A stretch of DNA of 64,000 nt from Prochlorococcus sp. AG-311-J23 (GCA_003284375.1 QBVL01000003.1:1-64000); one strand, 5' to 3'. Positions 8,674 through 17,888 are shown, counted from the first letter of the stretch. Notes: generated from the letters alone by a model not told the origin. Numbers and translations: made by a program.

Positions 8674-8724
8674 ATGGATACAAAAATGATAAAAAAGATA
8701 GATACCCAAGGCTTAGAACATTGA
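8674..8724 (+). other. 16-codon mini-ORF ending on the trpA start
   Basis: ATG at 8674 opens a 16-codon frame whose TGA stop (8722-8724) overlaps the TTG start of trpA as TTGA. It has no Trp codon, so it is not a classical attenuation leader. It might help ribosomes reach the weak TTG start, or may be chance. Confidence 0.2.
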
Positions 8725-9521
8725 AAAATACAAATATCAGTAGATCTTTTTCGCAAATAAAAAAGGATAAGAGAATTGCATTAATGCCTTTCCTTATGGC
8801 CGGTGACCCTGATTTGGAGACCACAGCAAAGATTTTGTTAGAACTTCAGGCAAATGGTGCTGACATGATTGAACTAGGCATTCCATACAGTGATCCCTTA
8901 GCAGATGGACCGATTATTCAATTAGCAGCTTCTCGAGCTCTTTCAGCAGGAACTTCTCCTGATAAAGTTTTTAAAATGTTGTCTGAATTGAGAGATCAAT
9001 TGACAATACCAATAATTTTATTCACTTACTCAAATCCACTTATTAATAAAGGTCTGGAAAAATTTTGCTTACAAGCTTCGAAAGCAGGAGTTTCAGGACT
9101 CGTCGTACCAGATCTTCCTTTAGAGGAAGCAGAAAAACTCTCTAATATAGCTCACTCTAAAGAAATTGATTTGGTTTTGCTTGTTGCTCCTACAACACCT
9201 AAGGACCGTATGAAAAAAATTGCAGCGACTTCTAATGGATTTACTTATCTTGTGAGTGTTACAGGCGTAACAGGAGAAAGGTCGTCGCTTAAAGATAATG
9301 TGGGGACTCTTGTTAAACAGCTAAAACACTCTTCATCTAGTCCAATTGCAGTGGGTTTTGGAATTTCGGATGTAAAACATATTCAACAAGTTAGAGAATG
9401 GGGCGCTGATGGTGCAATTGTTGGTAGTGCTTTAGTTAAAAGAATTGCTAATGCCTCGATCGGAAAGAAAGTAGAAGAAGCTGGTTCTTTTTGTAAAGAA
9501 CTAAGAGCCGCAACTAACTAA
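8721..9521 (+). CDS. trpA: Tryptophan synthase alpha subunit
   Basis: TrpA cleaves indole-3-glycerol phosphate to indole and glyceraldehyde 3-phosphate for the TrpB partner. The 266-residue TIM barrel shows [11 protein letters not shown] with the loop leading to [18 protein letters not shown] (catalytic Glu and Asp), then [20 protein letters not shown] and the phosphate-binding VGFGISD and [12 protein letters not shown] at 8721 is the only start that fits the N-terminal family length. No other trp gene lies in this window apart from trpS. Confidence 0.96.
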   Translation: MKNTNISRSFSQIKKDKRIALMPFLMAGDPDLETTAKILLELQANGADMIELGIPYSDPLADGPIIQLAASRALSAGTSPDKVFKMLSELRDQLTIPIILFTYSNPLINKGLEKFCLQASKAGVSGLVVPDLPLEEAEKLSNIAHSKEIDLVLLVAPTTPKDRMKKIAATSNGFTYLVSVTGVTGERSSLKDNVGTLVKQLKHSSSSPIAVGFGISDVKHIQQVREWGADGAIVGSALVKRIANASIGKKVEEAGSFCKELRAATN

Positions 9522-9612
9522 TATCTGTTTAATAGCAATAGATCTATCTGAATATTGAATAATTTTCAATGTTTTGTCTTAGGATCTATTGTCTTTATTT
9601 AACTTGAAAACT

Positions 9613-9882
9613 ATGGATCAATTTGTCCTTTGGGGGGCTTACTGTGAAGATGCTCTACTGAAGAGAAAACCTTTTAGGGACGAGCATCTTCAAAGGCTCT
9701 CATTACTTAAGGAAAAAGGTATATTAATAACTTTAGGACCGACTAAATGTAATAGATATGTTTTTGGGATATTTAAATCTGGAGACATTGAATATATAAG
9801 AAGTCTTATCAAAGAGGATGTTTACTGGAGAGAGGGAATATGGACTGATTTCGAAATTTACTCTTGGACCCAAGCTTTTTGA
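9613..9882 (+). CDS. YCII-related domain protein (YciI-like)
   Basis: An 89-residue protein of the YCII family, a ferredoxin-like fold related to muconolactone isomerases; biological role is unknown. Typical features are FVLWGAYCEDAL, PFRDEHL, the ILITLGPTK turn, and YWREGIWTDFEIYSW near the end. The frame extends to TTG at 9589, but ATG at 9613 puts the start directly before the first beta strand as in relatives. Its last 25 bases overlap the convergent cytochrome gene. Confidence 0.8.
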   Translation: MDQFVLWGAYCEDALLKRKPFRDEHLQRLSLLKEKGILITLGPTKCNRYVFGIFKSGDIEYIRSLIKEDVYWREGIWTDFEIYSWTQAF

Positions 9883-10208
9883 GCTTGTTCCCAGACCCAA
9901 TTAGCTACAATTTGATCGCCATTGTCTCCTAGTTCATCTTCATAACCACTCATTATCCCTACCCCTTGTCTAGCTATCTTCGCTATAGCTTCTGGATTGT
10001 CAATTCCATTACGATTTAATGATGAAAGCTTTAAATTCTTTGATCTTCTGAGTATGTTTCCGCCATTAATGTGACATCCAGCACAGTTGTGTTTGAAAAG
10101 ACTTTCACCTAAATCTGCCTCGAAAGCATTTATATCTTTTGGTAAACTTAGGTAGAAAAATGTGAAACAAAATATAATTAGAAAATAACCTCTTAAATAT
10201 TTTTTCAT
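9858..10208 (-). CDS. petJ: Cytochrome c6-like c-type cytochrome
   Basis: A 116-residue secreted monoheme cytochrome. After a hydrophobic signal peptide (about 1-28, cleavage likely after INA) comes CAGCH (42-46) for covalent heme, an acidic/Asn-rich loop, and Met86 in GVGIMSGYEDEL as likely axial ligand. The C-terminal helix IVANWVWEQAQKAW matches the c6 family. Cytochrome c6 carries electrons from cytochrome b6f to photosystem I in the lumen. The Met loop lacks the usual MPAF form (here MSGY), so it may be a c6 paralogue. The frame extends to 10277, but ATG at 10208 starts a proper signal peptide. It is last in a run beginning with a sigma factor. Confidence 0.82.
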   Translation of the reverse strand: MKKYLRGYFLIIFCFTFFYLSLPKDINAFEADLGESLFKHNCAGCHINGGNILRRSKNLKLSSLNRNGIDNPEAIAKIARQGVGIMSGYEDELGDNGDQIVANWVWEQAQKAWVQE

Positions 10209-10221
10209 AGTCTTATAAATC

Positions 10222-10554
10222 TTATTTCTCGAAATTAATTCTTGAAAGGTCCTCACAAATTTCGTCAAGAAGATCAAGTTGCCCCGAGGAATTTAAGTTG
10301 AAAATTTCCTTTGTTTTCTCTCCTCCACCGTGTGTCCATAACGCTTCAATTTCACAAAGTCTATTTGCGATTTTTGGAATACCGCCAGAACTAAAATCTT
10401 TTTTTAAAGATTCAATTAAAGTTGGCATTCTTGCTGAAGGGAGATGAAGACTTTGGCAAAGTTCTGATTGAGTTCTACCTGTTTGCCTCAACCAGTCTTT
10501 GATTAAAAGTACTAAATCCTCTTCTATCTCTTTTGACCAGCATTCTTTGCTCAT
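10222..10554 (-). CDS. Small conserved protein with helix-turn-helix-like segment
   Basis: A 110-residue protein I do not recognise by name. Residues about 20-55 (WLRQTGRTQSEL, then LPSARMPTLIESL) look like an XRE-type helix-turn-helix, the first helix pair having the usual TQxEL form. The C-terminal part is acidic and helical. The start is ATG at 10554, which overlaps the upstream DUF1232 stop as ATGA. An ORF start at 10566 would lie deeper inside that gene. It sits 13 bases before the cytochrome c6-like gene. DNA binding is inference from a weak pattern. Confidence 0.6.
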   Translation of the reverse strand: MSKECWSKEIEEDLVLLIKDWLRQTGRTQSELCQSLHLPSARMPTLIESLKKDFSSGGIPKIANRLCEIEALWTHGGGEKTKEIFNLNSSGQLDLLDEICEDLSRINFEK

Positions 10555-10916
10555 AGTGGAAACCATTTATCCAGCTTAGATTTTGCTCTGAATTTTATCT
10601 CTGGAGTGATGTGATGTTGCCATAGACTAATTACAGCTGTTAAGGCTACAAGATCATCGCTAAAACCTGAGGCAGGAATAAAGTCGGGAATTAAATCAAA
10701 AGGAATAATTAAGTAAGTTAGTGCGCCCATAATGGATAGCCTCACCTTAGGAGGAGTTGAATTATCAATGATGAGTTCAAATCCCTCTAAAGCAGGCTGT
10801 GCAATTACTCTGCCTGCTCTTAATAAGATCTTTTTAAGTACCCCCTCATCAATAACAGAACTTTCAAGAACCTCTGCTTCAAAAACTTCTTTATTGGAGT
10901 TTCTTGAACTAACCAC
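10551..10916 (-). CDS. YkvA family (DUF1232) protein
   Basis: A 121-residue protein with the DUF1232 core: the hydrophobic ALTYLIIPFDLIPDFIP followed by GFSDDLVALTAVI, as in YkvA-family proteins, which are membrane-associated and of unknown role. The N-terminal half (about 1-60) is charged and helical. The frame is open into the sigma gene, but GTG at 10916 begins two bases after the sigma stop, and the family core is complete from there. It overlaps the next gene by four bases. Confidence 0.75.
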   Translation of the reverse strand: MVSSRNSNKEVFEAEVLESSVIDEGVLKKILLRAGRVIAQPALEGFELIIDNSTPPKVRLSIMGALTYLIIPFDLIPDFIPASGFSDDLVALTAVISLWQHHITPEIKFRAKSKLDKWFPL

Positions 10917-10918
10917 AA

Positions 10919-11842
10919 TTAAATACTTGTCTCTAAAAGACCACTTTGAATCCCTGTCTTTCTTAATTTTCTTAATGCACGTTGAACTACTTGTCTGCAA
11001 TATTCCCGGCTGCAATTCATTTGTCTGGCCACTGCCGCTAGCGTCCTCCATTCATTTGAGCCATCGAGACCAAATCTAAGACTTAGTATCGTTCTCTCTT
11101 TGGGTGTGAGATTTGATTTATCCAATAAAGCCCAAGCTGATGCACTTCTTTCTGCTAATTCAGCGAGTTCCATAGGAGGTGCTTCCTCACTTGGGAGAAT
11201 ATCGACAAGTTCAGAGGGCTCTGCTTTAGATTTGATTGCTCCTTGCAAGCTCACTGTGATACTTCTCAATTCGCATGCAAGCAATTCTTCTACATCCTCT
11301 AAAGGTATTTTCATCTTTAGAGCTATTTGGTTGGTTGAGGGATGAACTCCAAGCTCTTGCATTAGTCGAGATTTGGCAGCACGAAGTTTTGTTAGTTTTT
11401 CATTGATGTTTACAGGTATTCGTATGGTTCTACTTTGTGTTGACAGCGCTCTATTTAGTCCTTGTCTAATCCACCAGTAAGCGTAAGTTGAAAATCGATG
11501 CCCCCTTTTGGGATCGTATTTCTCAACAGCTCTTGTTAACCCTAAGGTGCCTTCTTGAATTAAATCAAGAAGGTCAAGCCCTTTTCCTTGATAACGCTTG
11601 GCTAAATTCACAACAAGCCTCAAGTTTGCTGTGATCATTTGATTCTTGGCCCGCTCACCTGCTTTAAGCCTTTTCTTTTCTGCGCTTGAATATTCGCACT
11701 CTGGCCCATTTCCTCCAGCTTTTTGGCAGCGCTCATTAAGTGCAACCATTGCTTGCACTTCTCTACCCAATGTGAGTTCTTGCTCTGGTGTGAGCAATTC
11801 GTGTCTTCCTATTTCTCCAAGAAAGTCGCTTAAAGAACTCAC
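10919..11842 (-). CDS. Group 2 sigma-70 family RNA polymerase sigma factor
   Basis: A 307-residue sigma factor without region 1.1, as in cyanobacterial group 2 (non-essential, stress or light related) sigmas. Region 2 is clear (about 68-138) with [10 protein letters not shown] and [11 protein letters not shown], covering core binding and -10 recognition. Region 3 spans about 140-200 and region 4 about 240-300. In region 4.2 the usual RERIRQIE is REYCRQVV (about 279-286), which could change -35 recognition. An insertion with two cysteines (Cys39, Cys49) lies before region 2. The start is GTG, eight bases after a strong AAGGAGG. It heads the run with DUF1232, HTH-like and cytochrome genes. Confidence 0.9.
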   Translation of the reverse strand: MSSLSDFLGEIGRHELLTPEQELTLGREVQAMVALNERCQKAGGNGPECEYSSAEKKRLKAGERAKNQMITANLRLVVNLAKRYQGKGLDLLDLIQEGTLGLTRAVEKYDPKRGHRFSTYAYWWIRQGLNRALSTQSRTIRIPVNINEKLTKLRAAKSRLMQELGVHPSTNQIALKMKIPLEDVEELLACELRSITVSLQGAIKSKAEPSELVDILPSEEAPPMELAELAERSASAWALLDKSNLTPKERTILSLRFGLDGSNEWRTLAAVARQMNCSREYCRQVVQRALRKLRKTGIQSGLLETSI

Positions 11843-12289
11843 GATTTATTCCTCCTTATATTTATAACCTAGAGAGAAATTGTTTACTTTCAATAGGCGT
11901 AATAAAGTGTTCGGTTTTTATTAGTTTTCCTTTTTCTATTCTTTATGCCTTCATTAGGTCAACTAAGCCAAAAAAAAGTTTTTTATATTTTCACTTGGCA
12001 CCTTTAAAATGTGTATAAATAAAATTAAAAAAAAAACTCAAAAACGTTTGATGTCATTGATATGTTTAGATTAGTTTTTTGATCTACGAAACTCTTTGAA
12101 GATTTTTTAGTCTCGCAAAAATATTTTTAAGTACTATTCCTGATTTTAATTAAACGATAAATTACCAAAGACTAAGAAAATCGGTTAATTTGTTTTTTTC
12201 TCTTTCAAGACTTTTTATTAATTTAATCCTTTGCTTTTCTACCAAATAGGTAAATCATAAGTAAAAAAAATAATTTAAGAGTTGTTTTT
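11843..12289. other. AT-rich intergenic region between hisIE and sigma gene
   Basis: 447 bases, very AT-rich, with poly-A and poly-T runs. Apart from the ribosome binding site next to the sigma gene, I see no ORF above about 20 codons resembling a protein, no tRNA and no strong hairpin. It must hold the sigma promoter and the 3' end of hisIE mRNA. A small RNA cannot be excluded by eye. Confidence 0.6.
11851..11857 (-). promoter_or_regulatory. Strong Shine-Dalgarno for the sigma factor gene
   Basis: On the minus strand AAGGAGG lies eight bases before the GTG start at 11842. It is the best ribosome binding site I noticed in the window and fixes this start. A TATAAAT lies just upstream. Confidence 0.75.
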
Positions 12290-12934
12290 CTACGGATTTC
12301 TTCTGGGAGCGCCTCTTCTTTTTACTAAAACTTTCAGAACATCTTCCCAGGAAACGTTTTGATAGGCTAAAGAAACTTGCATATGGAAAAGTAGATCTGC
12401 AGCCTCATTCGCAACTGCAATAGGATTTTTATCTTTACAAGCCATAATAAATTCGGCTGTTTCTTCGCCTATCTTTTTTAGGATTTTATTATCGCCTTCC
12501 TTCAGAAGAGTATTGGTATAGCTTCCCTCCTCAGGTTTGCTTTTACGACTTTCTATGACTTTGAATAATTCACTACAAGCATCAGATGGAGGGTAAAGAA
12601 CGTCTTCATTTGTTTCTAAATCTTTAAAGAAACAACTTCTTTTTCCTGTATGACATGCAATTGAACCAACTTGCTCAATTGACAAAAGTATTGTATCTGA
12701 ATCGCAATCAGTCCTAATTCCTTTCAATTTTTGAAAATGTCCGCTCGTTTTTCCTTTATGCCAAAGTTCTTTCCTTGAACGACTCCAATAGTGAATTTCA
12801 CCAGATTCTAATGTTTTTATAATGGATTCTTTGTTCATCCATGCCATCATTAAAATTGAGCCATCGAGCCAATCTTGCGCTATGGCTGGGATCAAGCCGT
12901 TTTGATCAAAATGAAGATTATCTATAAAAAGCAT
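12290..12934 (-). CDS. hisIE: Bifunctional phosphoribosyl-AMP cyclohydrolase / phosphoribosyl-ATP pyrophosphatase
   Basis: A fused enzyme for steps 2 and 3 of histidine synthesis. Residues about 1-110 are His[33 protein letters not shown] and the metal motif DCDSD, with further zinc-site residues in [11 protein letters not shown]. Residues about 125-214 are HisE: helical with [18 protein letters not shown] and [12 protein letters not shown], typical of the pyrophosphatase. The 214-residue length is normal for the fusion. A short palindrome sits nine bases upstream of its ATG. Confidence 0.96.
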   Translation of the reverse strand: MLFIDNLHFDQNGLIPAIAQDWLDGSILMMAWMNKESIIKTLESGEIHYWSRSRKELWHKGKTSGHFQKLKGIRTDCDSDTILLSIEQVGSIACHTGKRSCFFKDLETNEDVLYPPSDACSELFKVIESRKSKPEEGSYTNTLLKEGDNKILKKIGEETAEFIMACKDKNPIAVANEAADLLFHMQVSLAYQNVSWEDVLKVLVKRRGAPRRNP

Positions 12935-12942
12935 TTTTAATT

Positions 12943-12957
12943 AAGCCAATTAGGCTT
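12943..12957. repeat. Short palindrome upstream of hisIE
   Basis: AAGCC AATTA GGCTT, a five-base-pair stem with a five-base loop, ends nine bases before the hisIE start in the hisIE/queD divergent gap. It could be an operator or an mRNA hairpin over the ribosome binding region. On the plus strand a T-run follows, but no gene lies upstream to terminate. Confidence 0.3.
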
Positions 12958-13011
12958 TTTAACTTTAATTATTTAAATTTAATCCTCTATTGGTTTTTTA
13001 TTCATCTTTTT

Positions 13012-13482
13012 ATGACGATTAAAGATATTCCATTTAATTGCTCAAAGCATTTTAAAGACTATCCATGCTCTCACCGTCAATGGAAACACAAAGGTCATTG
13101 TCGTTATGTTCATGGATACAGTAGAAGCTTTACCTTTTGCTTTGCTTCAAAAAAACTTGATGAAAATGGCTTCGTTGTCGATTTCTCAAGTCTGAGACTT
13201 TTGGAAGAACAATTAAAAGATCATTTTGATCATACTTTTCTAGTCAATTTTGATGATCCTCTTCTTGAAACATGGAAAGACCTTCACTCCAAAGAAGTAC
13301 TAGACCTTAGAGTTATGAGCAATGTGGGTATGGAATCAACTGCTGAATTAGTGTGGGGATGGGCTAATGATTTACTATTTTCAAGAGAGAAGGGTAGATC
13401 TTGTTGTTGGAAAGCAATAGCTCATGAAAATGATAATAATTCCGCTAGTTATAGCCTCCTCCCTGAGTGGTTCAATCCTTAA
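13012..13482 (+). CDS. 6-pyruvoyltetrahydropterin synthase / QueD family protein, divergent
   Basis: A 156-residue member of the T-fold PTPS/QueD superfamily. Family landmarks are HCRYVHGYSRSF, corresponding to the usual Cys...HGH segment (catalytic Cys plus two zinc His), GFVVDFSSL, FDHTFLV for the catalytic Asp-His, and ESTAELVWGW for the substrate-binding Glu. The second His of HGH is Tyr here, and a His-rich insertion (CSHRQWKHKGHC) precedes it, which may supply another metal ligand. QueD makes 6-carboxytetrahydropterin for queuosine/7-deazaguanines and PTPS makes pterins; which applies here is unclear. No queC, queE or queF lies in the window. Confidence 0.75.
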   Translation: MTIKDIPFNCSKHFKDYPCSHRQWKHKGHCRYVHGYSRSFTFCFASKKLDENGFVVDFSSLRLLEEQLKDHFDHTFLVNFDDPLLETWKDLHSKEVLDLRVMSNVGMESTAELVWGWANDLLFSREKGRSCCWKAIAHENDNNSASYSLLPEWFNP

Positions 13483-13524
13483 TACAGTACGACTTTTTGT
13501 GGAAAATAATTAAAATTTTACTTT

Positions 13525-16116
13525 TTAATTGAAAATTAATTTTGATTCAATATTTTCTATCTTTATAGTGCTTCCTTCTTTATATTTGCCTTTAAGAATA
13601 TATTTTGCTATTTGACTTTCTAATTCTTTTTGAATAACTCTTTTTAAGGGCCTTGCACCATAGCTTGGATTGTATCCAATTTCAGTAATCAAAGATAAGA
13701 CATCATCATCAATTTCTAGCTCGATTCCTTTGGCTTCTAACCTTTCTCTTAAACGATTTAATTGTAAATCAACTACTTTGTGTAGTGTTTCTTTTTTTAG
13801 TGGTTCGAAATTAATTATTTCATCAAGTCTGTTTAAGAACTCAGGTCTGAAATTTGATTTCAGCTCTTGATTAATAAGTTCATCTATATTTGTAGACAGA
13901 TTATTCGTTAGATTATTATCAGCGATTAAATCGCTTCCTAAGTTACTGGTGAGAATAATAATAGTATTTTTGAAGTTTGTTGTTCTTCCTTGACCATCGG
14001 TTACTCGGCCCTCGTCAAGTATTTGTAGCAATACATTGAAAACATCTTTATGTGCTTTTTCAATTTCATCGAATAGCAAAACGCAGTAAGGTTTTCTTCT
14101 GATCGCTTCTGTTAATTGGCCACCTGCTTCGTAGCCAACGTACCCAGGAGGCGCGCCAATTAGACGACTTATAGAGTGCTTTTCCATATATTCAGACATG
14201 TCTATTCTAATTAGGGCATTTTCACTATCAAAAAGTTGAGAAGCTAAAGACTTAGACAATTCTGTTTTTCCCACGCCTGTTGGTCCTAAAAATAAAAAAC
14301 TGGCGATTGGTCTGCTTGGATCACTAAGTCCTGTCCTAGATCTTTGTATTGCAGAAGATATTGATTGAACGGCTTTATTTTGACCAATAACTTTTTTTTG
14401 CAACTCAGATTCAAGATTGAGTAATTTTTCAATTTCACTTTGAGCAAGTCTTTTAACTGGGATAGATGTCCACTTCGCAATTATTTCAGCTACATCATCG
14501 GCTACAACCTCTTCTCTCAAAAGTGATTTTTCAGAATTTTCAGAGGAATTTTTTAGATTAAGTTCTTTAGATTTTAAATTTTGTTGATAATTCACAAGGG
14601 TGCCGTATTCAAGTTCAGCAGCCCTGTTGAGGTCATAATTCCTTTTTGCTTGTTCTATTTCTAGTTGTACTTTCTCAATATCTTCTTTAAGTGTTGAAAT
14701 TTCTTCGATTGATTCTTTTTCTTGTTTCCATTTTTTGTTTACTTCAATTTGATTTTTTGTTAATAAGGCTAGTTCTGCAGTAATTAATTCGAGTCTCTCT
14801 TTACTTGAATTATCTGACTCACCTTCCAAAGATAATTTCTCCATCTCAAGTTGGATGATTTTTCTATCAATCTCATCAATTTCTTCAGGTTTTGATGTTA
14901 TTTCCATCTTTAAACGTGAGGCTGATTCATCTATTAGATCAATAGCTTTATCAGGTAAAAACCTCTCGGGTATATACCTATCACTCAATATCGCCGCAGC
15001 TATTAGAGCGTTATCAGAGATACGGACACCATGATGTACTTCATATCTCTCTTTTAATCCACGTAAGATCGAAATCGTATCTTGAACTGAGGGCTCTTTT
15101 ACAAGTATTTGCTGAAATCTTCTTTCCAGCGCAGGGTCTTTCTCAAAATTTTCTCTATGTTCGTTGATGGTTGTTGCTCCAATACATCTCAATTCACCTC
15201 TAGCGAGCATTGGTTTTAGGAGATTACTAGCGTCCATTGCACCACCACTCGCTCCTGCTCCGACGACAGTATGTATTTCATCGATAAACAAAATAATTTT
15301 TCCTTCTGAATCTGTGACATTTTTAAGAACTGACTTAAGTCTCTCTTCGAATTCACCACGGAATTTTGCACCTGCGATTAGTGCCCCCATGTCTAAGGAA
15401 ATTAGTTGTCGCTCTTCAAGGGCTGTAGGAACATCTCCGTTGATAATTCTTTGTGCTAAGCCTTCAATAATTGCTGTTTTACCCACGCCAGCTTCCCCAA
15501 TCAATACGGGGTTATTTTTAGTCCTGCGGCTCAGTATTTGAATCGTTCTTCGAATTTCTTCATCTCTTCCAATTACAGGATCTAATTTTCCATCTCTTGC
15601 GGCAGAAGTAAGGTCTGTGCCATACTTTTCCAAAGCTTCATAACTATTTTCAGCATTTTTCTCGGTCACTTTTTGGTCACCTCTAATAACATTTACAGCC
15701 TCAAGTAGACTGTTTTTACCTACTTGATTTTGTACTAATAACCTATGACAAATCCTCTCGTCATCAAATAGGGAAATCACTAAATGTTCGCTAGAAATAA
15801 AATCATCATTGAAAGATTGTTGGATATTTTTTGCTCTTGAAATTGAAAAAGATATATATTTACCAAAGAAAATAGATTCTTGGGCCTTAATCATTTTTGG
15901 TTGGTTCTTTATAAATTCTTCTATTTCTGTGAGTAGATTTTTTATGGCTCCGCCTGATCTTTTTACAACTTTTATTGCGAGTTCATTTTTCTTTAGAAGA
16001 GACCACAAAAGATGTTCTGTTTCTAAAGTCTGATGCTGTTCAGTTAATGCTAAATTTTTTGCATCAATAATACCTTGCCATGCATTGTTAGTAAAATCAT
16101 CAGGATTTATCTTCAT
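13525..16116 (-). CDS. clpB: ATP-dependent disaggregase ClpB
   Basis: ClpB is a hexameric AAA+ chaperone that resolves protein aggregates with DnaK. The 863 residues show the N-domain (about 1-145), first AAA+ module with Walker A GEAGVGKT (207-214), a coiled-coil middle domain (about 400-530) rich in Glu/Lys, and a second module with GPTGVGKTE and the lid ending near the C-terminus. The middle domain distinguishes it from ClpA and ClpC. Cyanobacteria often have two ClpB proteins; which one this is cannot be told by eye. It is convergent with the QueD-family gene. Confidence 0.95.
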   Translation of the reverse strand: MKINPDDFTNNAWQGIIDAKNLALTEQHQTLETEHLLWSLLKKNELAIKVVKRSGGAIKNLLTEIEEFIKNQPKMIKAQESIFFGKYISFSISRAKNIQQSFNDDFISSEHLVISLFDDERICHRLLVQNQVGKNSLLEAVNVIRGDQKVTEKNAENSYEALEKYGTDLTSAARDGKLDPVIGRDEEIRRTIQILSRRTKNNPVLIGEAGVGKTAIIEGLAQRIINGDVPTALEERQLISLDMGALIAGAKFRGEFEERLKSVLKNVTDSEGKIILFIDEIHTVVGAGASGGAMDASNLLKPMLARGELRCIGATTINEHRENFEKDPALERRFQQILVKEPSVQDTISILRGLKERYEVHHGVRISDNALIAAAILSDRYIPERFLPDKAIDLIDESASRLKMEITSKPEEIDEIDRKIIQLEMEKLSLEGESDNSSKERLELITAELALLTKNQIEVNKKWKQEKESIEEISTLKEDIEKVQLEIEQAKRNYDLNRAAELEYGTLVNYQQNLKSKELNLKNSSENSEKSLLREEVVADDVAEIIAKWTSIPVKRLAQSEIEKLLNLESELQKKVIGQNKAVQSISSAIQRSRTGLSDPSRPIASFLFLGPTGVGKTELSKSLASQLFDSENALIRIDMSEYMEKHSISRLIGAPPGYVGYEAGGQLTEAIRRKPYCVLLFDEIEKAHKDVFNVLLQILDEGRVTDGQGRTTNFKNTIIILTSNLGSDLIADNNLTNNLSTNIDELINQELKSNFRPEFLNRLDEIINFEPLKKETLHKVVDLQLNRLRERLEAKGIELEIDDDVLSLITEIGYNPSYGARPLKRVIQKELESQIAKYILKGKYKEGSTIKIENIESKLIFN

Positions 16117-16496
16117 CCTTAAAATTAATTGCCAAACATATACTATTCATGACTAAAGATTGTACAAATATAAGAAAACCGTCCTTTCTCTAATTATGAT
16201 AGTAAATTGTGTAATCATTTTATGTTTTTGTAATTAATTAGTTGAATTTTAAATATCTTAATTTTTATACTTTAGATTTGTTATTCATATTTGTTATCAG
16301 TTTTATTCTAATTAAAATTATCGCAGCAGAAGGAACACTAAAACTTTTATGAAACCAAGAACAAATACTTTGATAATTTACATTGAAAAAGTTTTTTTTA
16401 AATATGCTTAGAGCATTTGATTAAACTTCTAAATATACTTTTTTTCATAAAAAAAAGATGGGGTCTCACCCATCTTTAATAAGTTATTTAGGAGAT
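16117..16496. other. AT-rich intergenic region between clpB and petE
   Basis: 380 bases containing the clpB 5' leader and promoter at one end and the petE terminator at the other. I see no credible ORF or tRNA between them. No heat-shock element could be recognised with confidence. Confidence 0.6.
16447..16477 (-). terminator. Rho-independent terminator of petE
   Basis: A nine-base-pair inverted repeat (AAAGATGGG/CCCATCTTT, arms 16454-16462 and 16469-16477) with a six-base loop lies 20 bases after the petE stop. On the minus strand the hairpin is followed by a run of eight T. It is the clearest terminator I noticed in the window. Confidence 0.85.
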
Positions 16497-16847
16497 TTAG
16501 TTGACTACTACTTTCCCAACCATTCCTGCACCCCTGTGAGGCTCGCAGTAGAAGTCGTATGTTCCGGCTGTGCTGAAAGTTCTCTCCCAAGACTCTCCTG
16601 GAGCGAAAGCTAAATCGGGATGACTTAGATCATCATTTCCGTCAAAAACAGCATTATGAGGAGCTAGTTTGTTGTTTACAAACTTTACGGTGTCACCAGC
16701 GCTTATGTTTAGAGTGCTTGGTTCGAAGGCAAGCATTCCTGCATCGGTGCCAAGCTTAACTTCAACAGTTGAAGCATTCACATTGGATACGCCAATTACT
16801 AAGAATGCAAAAAAAGCAAATAACGCTGTTGAAATGGAACGAATCAT
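16497..16847 (-). CDS. petE: Plastocyanin
   Basis: Plastocyanin is the lumenal type 1 copper protein that carries electrons from cytochrome b6f to photosystem I. The 116-residue precursor has a signal peptide (about 1-25, ending VNA) and a mature cupredoxin of about 91 residues. All four copper ligands are present: His64 in APHNAVFD, Cys101 and His104 in [11 protein letters not shown], and Met109. It stands alone with its own terminator, fitting strong monocistronic expression. A cytochrome c6-like carrier is encoded about 6.3 kb away. Confidence 0.98.
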   Translation of the reverse strand: MIRSISTALFAFFAFLVIGVSNVNASTVEVKLGTDAGMLAFEPSTLNISAGDTVKFVNNKLAPHNAVFDGNDDLSHPDLAFAPGESWERTFSTAGTYDFYCEPHRGAGMVGKVVVN

Positions 16848-16901
16848 GAATTAAATTCTTTTCTTAAATTAATTTTACTAGTTTAGCTTGTGTTTACCAT
16901 T

Positions 16902-17888
16902 TTAGTGTTTAGTTAGACCAGAATTATGTAAAACTTGATTTATCGTTTTGGCATGACTTATACCTCCAAAGGTTTCAGGAGAGGTTACGGGCTCATGTAT
17001 AAAGTGTTTTTGTCTAAGACTAAATCTATCCCAGTTTGTAATTTGAATTGGAAGCAATACAGTCAAAAGTTCAATAAGCCAAGTCCAAAGAGGAATTTGA
17101 GGGACTCTACTCATTCCTTTCCATCTTAGAAGCGTCTGAATTACTACATCAATACTTGTATAAGGTTGCCCTAAAACATATTTTTTTATTTTAGTGTCCG
17201 AAAAAGGTTTTGCAGGCTCGAAATCAGCCGTGGCTAGATGCCCGCAAATGAAAGCTATGTCTGCTGCGTGAATAAAATGAAACCTTGAGAGTAATTTTAT
17301 CCATCTTGCCAGCCAGATCCATTGCAATGCAACTCTAAGTCCTTCTGTAAGATAACTAGTTGGAAAAGTACTTTTGCCGTCTAAACGTCCACCAAAAACT
17401 AGTGTTGGGAAGACAGCTATTATCTTCGTTGAAAGATGATGAGATTCTAGCTCTCTAAGGCATTGTGCTTTCGTTTGTATATACTCTGTTCCATAGGTAA
17501 AAGCTTCCGGTAACAAATTTAAGTTTCTATCAAGAACGCTTGCAGTTGAGAAATAAATTATTTGTTTGATATTGGAAGGATTAAGTAAATTGAGCAAATT
17601 TTTTACTGCATCAATATTTACTTCTTTCGCTCTTTTAGGATCACCCCAAGCAGTTGCTGTATGAATAAGTCTGTTGACTTGCGAGATTTCATTCTTGAAC
17701 TTATTTGATTGTCTCAAATCTCCGACTAAAACTTTAATCCTTGGATTTTCTAAATTTATTGAAGTTATTTTTTTAGGATCTCTAACCCATAAAAATAATT
17801 CTGAAGATGAATTTTCGATTAGCCAATTTGTTATGTATTGTCCAACACATCCACTTGCTCCAGTAATCAGGATTATTTCGTTTTTCAA
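16902..17888 (-). CDS. NAD(P)-dependent epimerase / extended SDR protein
   Basis: A 328-residue extended short-chain dehydrogenase/reductase. The N-terminus carries the Rossmann motif [12 protein letters not shown] (about 7-18), then VGDLRQ and HTATAWGD. The catalytic Tyr-xxx-Lys is seen as YIQTK. The C-terminal half has hydrophobic stretches ([15 protein letters not shown]) that suggest membrane contact. Substrate is unknown; it may be a sugar nucleotide, a steroid-like lipid or a pigment intermediate. It starts at TTG overlapping the hemE stop by four bases (TTGA), so co-expression with tetrapyrrole synthesis is likely, but a functional link is inference. Confidence 0.8.
   Translation of the reverse strand: MKNEIILITGASGCVGQYITNWLIENSSSELFLWVRDPKKITSINLENPRIKVLVGDLRQSNKFKNEISQVNRLIHTATAWGDPKRAKEVNIDAVKNLLNLLNPSNIKQIIYFSTASVLDRNLNLLPEAFTYGTEYIQTKAQCLRELESHHLSTKIIAVFPTLVFGGRLDGKSTFPTSYLTEGLRVALQWIWLARWIKLLSRFHFIHAADIAFICGHLATADFEPAKPFSDTKIKKYVLGQPYTSIDVVIQTLLRWKGMSRVPQIPLWTWLIELLTVLLPIQITNWDRFSLRQKHFIHEPVTSPETFGGISHAKTINQVLHNSGLTKH

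Noticed and set aside
10772-10790. Sequence like a tRNA T-loop (GTTCAAATCC)
   Set aside because: It lies inside the DUF1232 gene and no acceptor, D or anticodon arms surround it.
13498-13506. TGTGGAAAA, the complement of a cyanobacterial-type DnaA box
   Set aside because: Single copy in a convergent gap; about one such match is expected by chance in 64 kb at this base composition, and there is no cluster or dnaN.
15164-15541. 125-codon open frame antisense to clpB
   Set aside because: It mirrors the conserved Walker A region of clpB on the other strand and resembles no protein; a shadow frame.
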